Position numbers and translations under genes: made by a program. From assembly GCF_047511655.1 (NCBI RefSeq), contig NC_133399.1:995333-1059332 (forward strand): a DNA stretch of 64,000 bases. Reading direction: 5' to 3'. Shown here in pieces: positions 1-28,400 of the stretch. The DNA is from Castor canadensis. Taxonomy: Eukaryota; Chordata; Mammalia; Rodentia; Castoridae. The notes under the pieces are model-generated. The model made no database searches. It was given only the letters and a program-made list of their open reading frames with translations, and had not been told where the DNA came from. Every line of letters starts with the position of its first letter. Within the stretch, counting starts at the first letter, position 1.

Positions 1-19649
<19,649 letters not shown>

Positions 19650-19652
19650 AAG

Positions 19653-19869
19653 GCAAGCCCCAGCCGGGTCAGGAGGGGACAGGAACGGCGCTGTGTGGGG
19701 AGCTGTGGGTAGTGGGGCCTCCGCCTGGAGGAGGTGTCAGTGGCCGTGGCCGTGCTGTCATTGCCATTGGCGGTGGGGAGCCCTGCAGCCCCGGGTGGAG
19801 CCGGAGGCCCCCAGCGCCCTGGAGGGGTGGGAGCGCACTGACGGCCTCTTGCCCTGTCCCTGCCCGCAG
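19653..19869 (+). other. UPF1: Probable GC-AG intron in the UPF1 3'UTR
   Basis: Three nucleotides after the stop codon the sequence reads AAG|GCAAGC, the standard context of a GC donor. A pyrimidine-rich stretch and GCCCGCAG acceptor end at 19869. The downstream exon starts GTGGCGACGG and soon meets polyadenylation signals. Joining the two sides gives a short 3'UTR. This is inferred from splice-site form and from memory that UPF1 genes carry 24 exons. Confidence 0.65.
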
Positions 19870-19925
19870 GTGGCGACGGAAGAGCTAAGCTACGTGGCTT
19901 AGTCCATCAGCATCTTACCCTGGGT

Positions 19926-19944
19926 AATAAAAAATAAAAATAAA
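19926..19944 (+). terminator. UPF1: UPF1 proximal poly(A) signals (three AATAAA)
   Basis: Three AATAAA hexamers lie at 19926-19931, 19933-19938 and 19939-19944, about 60 nt into the probable 3'UTR exon. Confidence 0.7.
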
Positions 19945-20790
19945 CGGATACCTGTTTTCCACTGCTAAGACTGAGGCGCCCGTGTGTGAGCGACAGCAGG
20001 GCGAGCACCGAGGGAGAGGAGCGACAGGAGCCGCTGGCGCCAGGAGACGAAGGAGCAGCGCCGGCCCGCGGGGCGGAGGCCCAGCCGCCGGCCCCGTCCC
20101 CGGGTCCCCGGGTGGAGGCGGACACCTCGCGCAGAGTGGCCTCTGCTCTGCCCTTGCCTCCTTTGTCTCGGATTGGAAGGGGACAGCGTTTCCGCAGCAG
20201 AGACTGCGCCTTCTGCCTGGGCAGGCGCCACGGCCACGGCCGCCGCCCGTGTTCTCAGAAGGGTTTCATTTAATCGGAGGGTGTTTGGGTTCTGTTTGTT
20301 TCTAAGATTTTTCAAAGGAGTTCTCCGACTACTTTCCTGACACCCTAGTGGTGGACCTGGGACAGCGACAAGCACCAGAAGCGCCCTTAGAGGAGCCAGA
20401 GTGCCCGGAGGCGGGACGGACACCTGCAGCGCGGTCCCCAGGACTTTGCTGCCTTAGCCGCGGGGGCCTCGGCCTCGCCGGGAGGGCGCGGGGCTTTCCA
20501 AGGAAGGGAGGGAGGGCGGCCCCGCGGTGTGCGGTGTGTGCGCGGCGCGCCGCCCGCCCGCCCGACCCCTCCGGCAGCACCAGCGGGTGGCGGGCCTCGG
20601 GCGGGACTGTCCCCATCCCATCGCCCAGGCTTCGGTCCCCTTGGAGAGGCCCCGCCGCGCAGGCCCTGCCTCCCTCCGCCCTTGCTTCGCCGCCACCCGC
20701 GCGCGACCTCCGAGTCGCGCGCATCACAGCATCCAAACCACGCGGTGTCACTTGATTTTTGGTCAATTTGTTTTAAGCTCTTTTGTCACC

Positions 20791-20796
20791 AATAAA
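20791..20796 (+). terminator. UPF1: UPF1 distal poly(A) signal
   Basis: AATAAA only 39 nt before the last base of the convergent GDF1 coding sequence. A long UPF1 3'UTR ending here would fit the longer human transcripts that I recall. Between 19945 and 20790 I see no coding sequence. Confidence 0.5.
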
Positions 20797-20834
20797 ACAT
20801 TAACAAAAACGGTCCGTCCTTGCTGGGGCGCGGG

Positions 20835-22052
20835 TCAGCGGCAGCCGCACTCGTCCACCACCATGTCCTCGTAGTGCCTGAGCACCACGTTGTCGCTGTT
20901 GTCGAAGAAGAGCACGGAGATGGGCGACAGGCGCGCGGGCACGCAGCAGGGCGGGCCGGCGCCGGGCACGAGCGCGCGCAGCACCGCGTGGTTGAGCGCG
21001 GGCGGCGCCCCGGGCGCGGGCAGCGCGCAGCGGCCCTGGCAGTAGTTGGCGAGGAAGCCGCGCGGCGCGATGACCCAGCGGTGCCAGCCCACGTCGCGGA
21101 AGCTCACGTACAGCCGCCGCGCGCGACACGCGCCGCCCGGGAGCGCCGCCTCCGCCCCGCGCCGCGGCCGGGCCAGCGGGTGGCACAGGCGCGGGTCCAC
21201 GGTCACCAGCAGCAGCGAGGCCTCGGCCAGGGCGGCGCAGGCGGCGGGGGCGGCGGGGCTCCCGGGGCGCAGCGCCAGGGCCAGGCGGAGGCCGCGCGGC
21301 ACCGACGCGTTGCGGGCGCAGGCGGCGGGCGGCAGCTCAGCGCGCACCGGCAGCTCCAGGCCCCGCACGGCGCGCCGCAGCAGCACCGGCCCGGGCCCCG
21401 CGCCCGCGTCGCCCGCCAGCGCCACGCTCAGCTCCCAACCGCCCGCGCCGGGCCCCGCGGCCGCCGCCACCGCCGCCGCGAAGCGCAGCTCCAGCCGGGC
21501 GAGGCTCGCGCGCTCGGCGTCGTCCACGGCCGCCAGGTCGAACACCACGGTCCACTCGGGGCACGGCGCCCCCGTCGCCGCCGCGGGCTCCGCGGGCCGG
21601 GCGCGCGCACCTGGGCGGGGAGAGAGCTCGGCTCGCGCTGCACCCCGCAACCTGCGCGTGGGGCTCCGCGGGGCGCGCGTGGGGCCGCGGGGCGCGAACG
21701 GAGCGGGGAGGGAACCGCACTCACCGCGGGCCGGGACGTGCCGCACGATGTTTCCGGCGACCCCCAGCTCCTCCACGTGGCACGGTCGGACGGCGGCCCC
21801 CGGGGACGCCCGTCGCGGGCCCGCTCTGGCCTCCTGGGGGTCGCGGCGGCGGAACAGGCGCCACATGACCGGAGGCACCGGCCGGGGCGTAGGGGCGCCG
21901 CGGGGCGCATCGTGCAGCCCGAGAGCCCGGAGCAGGGCGGCCGCGGGGCCCGGGGGCGCGGGGGCGCGGGCGGGGGTCGGCGAGGGCAGCGGCAGGACCA
22001 GGAGCGCGAGGACGAGGAGACGGTGGACGGGACGGAGGCTCGGCGGCAGCAT
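20835..22052 (-). CDS. GDF1: GDF1, growth/differentiation factor 1 (TGF-beta family)
   Basis: Secreted TGF-beta family ligand that partners Nodal in left-right patterning. Coding exons on the minus strand: 22052-21725 and 21610-20835, giving 367 residues (human 372). The protein starts MLPPSLRP with a Leu-rich signal peptide. The prodomain contains [13 protein letters not shown] and [16 protein letters not shown] furin-type RARR site precedes LYVSF, and the mature region has the seven family cysteines ending DECGCR. The loop between the third cysteine and the CC pair is several residues shorter than in human. The ATG at 22052 has A at -3; the reading frame stays open upstream to about 22208, but no homology supports a longer start. 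GC content is extreme. It lies directly downstream of the CERS1 stop, so it is probably the second cistron of a shared transcript. Confidence 0.96.
   Translation of the reverse strand: MLPPSLRPVHRLLVLALLVLPLPSPTPARAPAPPGPAAALLRALGLHDAPRGAPTPRPVPPVMWRLFRRRDPQEARAGPRRASPGAAVRPCHVEELGVAGNIVRHVPARGECGSLPAPFAPRGPTRAPRSPTRRLRGAARAELSPRPGARARPAEPAAATGAPCPEWTVVFDLAAVDDAERASLARLELRFAAAVAAAAGPGAGGWELSVALAGDAGAGPGPVLLRRAVRGLELPVRAELPPAACARNASVPRGLRLALALRPGSPAAPAACAALAEASLLLVTVDPRLCHPLARPRRGAEAALPGGACRARRLYVSFRDVGWHRWVIAPRGFLANYCQGRCALPAPGAPPALNHAVLRALVPGAGPPCCVPARLSPISVLFFDNSDNVVLRHYEDMVVDECGCR
21611..21724 (-). other. GDF1: GDF1 intron, 114 nt, stop-free and in frame
   Basis: Donor GTGAGT and acceptor CGCCCAG on the minus strand. 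The length is a multiple of three and no stop codon occurs in the GDF1 frame, so retention would add 38 residues in the prodomain instead of truncating the protein. Confidence 0.85.
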
Positions 22053-22403
22053 CTTCCTCCCGGCGACGGCCAGAGACGCGGCAGGGTCCGCGGCGACCCC
22101 GACCTGCGCGCGGGGGGCGGGGCTGAGGGCCGGGGGCGGGGCTGGGGGCGTGTCCACGGCCGGACACACTGCGGGGGGCGGGGCGGGGGGCGCGGAGGTC
22201 CCAGGTGATCAGCAGAGTCCTTGGGGGCGGGGGTCATCGGGCCGGGAGCGGAGTCCTGGGATTGGACGAGGTTTCCCCCGGGGGCGTGGCTGCAATCCAG
22301 AGGGGCGGGGCCAGGCCTCCAGGGGCGTGGCTGGCGCTAGGGGTGTGGTCAGAGCCCTGGGGGCGGGGCCAGTCCCGGGGCCGTGTTGGGCGGGTTGAGG
22401 GGG
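22053..22403 (-). promoter_or_regulatory. CERS1-GDF1 intercistronic region
   Basis: 351 nt separate the CERS1 TGA (22406-22404) from the GDF1 ATG. GDF1 is in the same frame as CERS1, but a second in-frame TGA at 22211-22209 prevents a simple read-through fusion. An ATG at 22237-22235 opens another frame that runs past the GDF1 start. The region is rich in GGGGCGTGG/GGGCGGGG-type boxes spaced 20-30 bp apart. Confidence 0.7.
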
Positions 22404-25400
22404 TCAGAAGAGCTTGTCCTTCACCAGCCCATTCCTCAGCGGCTTCCTGCAGGCCAGACCCGGTGCAGATTAGCATGGGAGCCCCGCGCCCCGCCCCTCC
22501 CCCCCTGCACCCCTCCCCCCAGGCCGTGGCAGGGTGACAAGCCAGTCCCTGCCCTGGCCCGACTCAGGCAGCACTGGCTGGCCAGAACCCCTGTGGCCCA
22601 TGCCCTGCCCTGCGTCCCCCCGGCCGCCTCCCTGTCTGCAGTGTCCCTCCCCGTCCGTTCCTGTCACTCCATGTCTTACTTTTTGGGGTGCTGCTGGTGA
22701 CGCAAAGCCTAAGGTAAGCGCTCACTCCACGCCTGAGATGGAGTGAACCCCGAAACAAGACGTCTACTTTGCACCTCTCAAAGGTTTGCCAAGAACGCGA
22801 TGCGGGAGGTTCCCCCCGGCCGCTGCTGCACTGGTGGCGGTCACTTTCCCCGCGGGGGTCACCCCTCGGTCTCTGCCGTCAGAGCCTCGCTCTAGGCCAC
22901 TTTTTAGCTTGTTCTGCTGGGAGACCGGATCTCGCTGCGTAGCTGGCCTTGAACTCCTGGGCTCAAGCCGTCCTGCCTCAACTTCCCCAGTTGCTGGCAC
23001 CGCACGTGTCCCCACCTCCCCACCGCACCTGGCTCAGCTGCTTTCCTTCTCTTGTCACCCTGACCTGCAGCTGGACGTCCTTTAACTCCAGAGCCCGGGC
23101 CTCTTCCCGGGGCCACTGGCCCCGCTCAGACTTGAGGCGGCATCATGGCTTCTTCCGACTTCTTTCCAGTCGCCGCCCCCGCGGGCGGAACCGGGATTTG
23201 CTTACATCCTGAGTAGCTGGGGCCCGCGGGTGTCACCGCAGCAGGCTGGGTGCCTGTACTTTCCGCCATTGGCATCTCCACCTCATGCTGCCCTTACCCC
23301 AGCTTCCCGACGGACGTGTTTGCTTTTCTGCACAAACTTCGCAGTGTCCCTTCCCTGTCAGTATTTCCCACTCGGGGAGGCAGGACGGCAACGAGGGGAC
23401 ATCAGATTGTCACCTACAGATTCAGCCCACCACCCAGCGGGGTGGAAGCCACAGAGAGAGAGAGAGAGAGAGAGAGAGCGATGGGGCGGACAGACGCCTT
23501 TCTTCCTGGGCAAGGAGAGGAGCAGGGTGGGCTCCCCAGGGACTTGCCAGGTCACTCGAGACCGGAGTTGCCATTGATGTCAACAGGAAAAAGCTCCAGA
23601 GAGGTGGGCGTGGGGGTCGGTCTTGGATGTTCCGAAGTGCTAGCTAAGACCAGGCGCTGTGGCTCACGCCTGTAATCCCGGCTACTCAGGAGGTAGACAT
23701 CAGGAGGATCGAGGTTCGAAGCCAGCCTGGGGAAATAGTTCTCGAGACCCTGTCTCGAAAAACCCTTCACAAAAAAGGGCTGGCGAGTGGCTCCAGGCGT
23801 AGCGCGCCTGTCTGGTAAGTGTGACACCCTGAGTTCAAACCCCAGGGCTACCAAAAAAACAAAAAAAGTGGGGTGCAGCCGGGCGCTGGTGGCTCACCCC
23901 TGTCATCCCAGCTACTTGGGAGGCTGAGGCAGGAGAATCACTTGAACCCAGGAGTTCAAGGCCAGCCTGGACTACACAGCCACACCGCTGGTTCATTTTG
24001 CTCCGGCTCTTTGGAGATGGGGTCTTGAGAACTATCTGGCCTCAAACCCGTGTCCTCCCCATCTCAGCCTCCCAAGTAGCTGGGACGACGGGTGAGCCAA
24101 CATGCCTGGCTGAGTAATTATTTTGAAAACTGTGCACAAAATCACAGGTTGACTGTTGGTTCTCTGTGGCCACTTGTGGTGACACTTTGGTGACTGTGTC
24201 TTCCACTGTTCTCCTGCTCCCTGGGTCGTCAGGATGCTTTTGCACGGTGTGTCCTGCTGGTCTCCATTTTTGTTGGGATGAATGTGGGGCCCGACACCTT
24301 CCTATCTCATCACTTCCAGAAAGTTCTCAGCACCCCGTGTTCTCGGCCAGCCGGAGTCATTCTCCAGCATCCGTGGTCCCCAACTACAAACGCCACCGTG
24401 CCTTGGGTCATTTCTTCACAGCCTCCATTCACTGGGTCTCCCCAGCTGTTCCCATCAACTTGAGGACGAGATTGACTGTAAATTGCTGGGGTCACAGGCG
24501 TGGCCCCCCCACTTTTCACTTCTTAGGACTTTGTTTTCCATTTGTGAAGTTTTTAGGTTTGCAGAAGAAATGCACCACCACCAAACAGTAAATAAATAAA
24601 AACAGGAACGCTCACGTGATCTGCCGGCGGATCAGATATGGCTCCTCCTCCCTCCCGAATTGTCTTTGGTCACTGCTTGCTCTGGAAGCTTCTAGCATGT
24701 TCTGGAAGATTCCTTAGCGAGACCTCACCCATCTCTACAGAACCCCTGGCTTGCATTCAAGGGACAGCTGCACGGGAAGTCCCTGTCCCCCAGTTGAGAC
24801 CCATCCACAGGTGCACACGGCCCTGCCCGGCAAGCAGCAGTTTGAGCCAAGAGTCTTGGGTCATCTCTGATTTTTTACTTCCGCGTTATCTACATCCACA
24901 CCAAGCCTGCTGGCTCTCCCTTCCAGGCCTGTCTCACCACTCTTGTCCTGGCTGTGGCCAGACGATGGTGATGGCCTCCCGATGGCCACCCTGGCCTGCC
25001 CTGCACCCCTCTGGGGGTGACCCTCTCTCAGGCTTCCTCTGTCGGAGCCCGGCTTGGCGGGGACTCAGTGCTTCCACTGACTTGAGTGGTCGTAAGAGCT
25101 GTCCCTGGCCCTACTGTCAGGTCCCCCTGTTGGGGCTCTGTCCCCACGCCCCTTGGTCTTGAGACGGGGTGTCACTGTACAGCCCAGGCTACCCTGGACC
25201 TCACGATCTTCGGGGAGCAACCGCAGGCCCGGCCCCGGCACCACGGCCTGCCTCAGCCTCCGGCCTCCATCCTGACCCGGTCACGGAGTCTGGCCGACTG
25301 CCTCCCTCCGCGGCCTCCTGTCCCCCACTGCACCTGAGGCGCCTGCGGTCACTCGTGGGGTTCAGGCGCAGCTCGCCCTCCCCAGCCCTCCGCACCCTTC

Positions 25401-28400
25401 CCGCTGTCCCCGTCCCCGCGGTGTCTGCTGCAGGTGGACGCGGGCTCAGCCCAGTGGCCGTCCCCTCATTGGTGGCCGCGGCCGCCAGGCCAGCCCATCG
25501 CAAAGGGAAGGGACTCGGGGCGGGCCCTGCACACTCACTCGGCCTTGCTGGGCTTGGGGCTCTGGGTGTCCACCATGTCGTATTCACGCAGGTCTTTCAG
25601 CTCACGCAGCTGGCCCGTCAGCACCTTGGTGGCAAAGGCCACGATGTACTGCGGGAGGGGAGGGCCCAGGTGAGACGGGAAGCCACCTTCAACCCCTCAT
25701 GGCCCCGGGGACCCGCTGCTGCCGCAGCCCCAGAACATCAGAGCTCACGGAGTGGGACTCGGCCGACGGTGCGCGGGTGGCCTGTCCCCCGGGCCTGGGC
25801 CTGGGCCCCGCACTCACCAGGAACCAGTAGACGTTCATGACAGTGAGCAGCAGCAGCAGCGCGTTGAAGAAGAAGTAGAAAGGGATGTCGGGCACCGAGA
25901 TCAGGCTGGTGTGGCACGTGGCGTACAGGACCTTGAGTGGGAACCAGTAGAGGCGGAACCAGAACCTGCAGGGGAGGGGCAGGTCAGGGGGACACAGCGG
26001 CCCCACCCGGCCCCCATGGGGTCCCACTCACCTGTGTCTGCACAGTCCCAGCCTCGGGTCCCCCGGCTCAGACCCATTTCTGACTGTCCTCCTGCCCAGC
26101 CCTTGCCCAGCTCGCCAGGCCCCCCCTTCTCTGCCTAGCCCCACCCCTTTCCCTCCAGGCCCCACCCACTCCACCGTGTCTCTATCCTTCCGTCCCCTGC
26201 TCTGCCTAGGACCACAACTCACCTGCTCTGCCCCCTCTGACTCCATCCCTTCAGCTCTCTTCCTCTTCTCCCTCAGGCCCCACTCACTCCGCCTCCTTCC
26301 CTGTCTGCCTCCTCCCACTCCCTAGGCCCCGCCTCCTCCCTACCTGGCTCCTCCCAGTTCCCTAGGCCCCACCTCCTCCCCACCTGGCTCCTCCCAGTTC
26401 CCTAGGCCCCACCCCCTCCCCACCTGGCTCCTCCCAGTTCCCTAGGCCCCACCTCCTTCCCTTCCTGGCTCCTCCCACTCCCCTAAGCCCCACCTCCTCC
26501 CCTGTCTGGCTCCTCCCACTCCCTAGGCCCCACCTCCTCCCCACCTGGCTCCTCCCACTCCCCTAAGCCCCACCTCCTCCCAGCCTGGCTCCTCCCACTC
26601 CCCTAAGCCCCACCTCCTCCCAGCCTGGCTCCTCCCACTCCCCTAAGCCCCACCTCCTCCCACTCCCCTAGGCCCCGCCCCTGGCAGCCCCGCCCCCTCA
26701 CCAGCTGAAGCAGAAGCTGAGGCAGCCCAGGTCCGCCACCAGGGCGTGCAGCCGGCGGTAGGAGCCGCCGCGGGCCTTGAAATACACGTTGAGCTTGGTG
26801 AACTCCAGCTGCACGTCGCTGATGTCGTGCAGGAAGAGCACGAGGAGCCCCACGTTGTGGTACCTGGTGGGCAGGAAGGGGCCTCCTCATGTGTGTGAGT
26901 CCGGACCCTCTGCCGCCCTTGGGCTCATGGGCCTGGACCACTCGGTGTCCACACCCTACGCACTCGCCCGCATCCCTGCACACCACTGCCATGACGACAA
27001 TCCCCGCTTCACATTCAGCCAAACATGGCTTCAAGCTGCACACCTCCAAAAGGCCGCTGCCGCGTCCCCAGTCGGCCCTTAAGAAATCTGAGGGCCACCT
27101 CTGTCCCTCCCAGCCCCACCTCGCCCGGCTATTTTCCTTTTCTGTCTGTCGGACACTTCTCCCGGTGTCTCCCAGGCTGGCCCCTCCCACGTGCACGGAA
27201 AGACAGGCGCGCAGCTCCACGCCTGGCTACCACGGGGGTTCCAGATGGCAGGATTCGTGGGCTGTGAGTCGGTCACGGGTGCCGTCCGGGCAGAGGCCTG
27301 GGGGCGGGGCGGGTGGCTGGGGGCGCAGTGGCCTTTTCCACGCCATTCACCTTTGCACACGCCGTGCCCTCCACCGCCCACCCCGCTGCCTGTCTCCGCT
27401 CTCACCGGAAGGCGTAGGAGGAGACGATGAGGACCAAGGTGACCACGTGGTGGACGAGCATGACCACGGAGTCTTTACGCCAGGTGTCCATGTAGAGCGT
27501 GGCGTAGATGGAGTGACCGTAGAAGCTTCCCTGCAGCAGGTAGGCGGTCGCGATGTCCCACGGCACCGCCATGCCTGGAGTCCAGTCTGGGGAGAGTCAG
27601 ACCTCACAGCTGGAGGTGGGGACCTCCCGGTGACCCCCGGTGACCCCGTGACACGATGGGCCACGTCCCCTGCACGCAGGTGTCCGCACAGCTGTGCTGG
27701 CTGCAGGCCCCTGTCCCCAGTTCTCCATCCATCAATTTTTATATTAATATATATTTTTTTTACAGCAGGGCTGAGAGCGCTGCAGTTTGGAGCAAATGCA
27801 ACATTGTCGCCAAAGTCACAGATGTGGATACCTTGTTACTCAATCCTCCCTGCTCTTTACCCATTCCCAGAGATTCCCCGGGGACGTCCCCAATGGCCAC
27901 CTCCCTGGCCTCCTCCTCGCTGCTCCTGTTTTCTCAGCAACCTGGGCTCCCGCACCCCGCAGAACCCCAACTCCATGTCCACTTAAGCACAGGATGTCCT
28001 CTTCCAACCTTCCTCGCCCCGCCCCTCCCCGCCTCAAGGCACATCTGTGACTGTCATCAACTGCCACCCCCCGCCCCCAGGGCCAGCTCCCCACTACTTC
28101 AGCCTCCTCCTCTCCTTGGTCACGGCCCTCAGGAGCCTCCAGATATGAAGGCCAAGGGCGCACACACTCAGCTGTCCCTGTCCAACCCCCACCCCAAAAG
28201 AAAGAGTCTTTTAGGCTCCACTGGGGGCCCCTGCTCCTGGCCTCAGTGTCCCCAGCTCACGGACGGCCCTCCGTCTACGGAGGCACGCGACACCCCTCCC
28301 ACCTTGTTCCACTATGGTCTAGGCGTTCTTGCCTCCCACCCAGCACGCCCTGCCCCTAGCCAGTCATCTGTCCACTCTCTCTGTGGTGGCCTTGGTGGCT

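Larger units (their letters stand above)
22447..25538 (-). other. CERS1: CERS1 intron 6, repeat-rich
   Basis: A 3.1 kb intron holding five SINE copies and an AG microsatellite, listed separately. Reading through the exon 6 donor on the minus strand gives GAG then TGA at once, so retention yields a shorter CERS1 form. Confidence 0.8.

Noticed and set aside
20820-22398. Long open frames antisense to GDF1 (450-462 codons)
   Set aside because: GDF1 is so GC-rich that several frames lack stops. The sense frame is the one with TGF-beta cysteines and the furin site.
26300-26690. Regular repeat spacing that could suggest a CRISPR array
   Set aside because: The units are contiguous with no unique spacers, and the DNA is a mammalian intron. 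It is a minisatellite.
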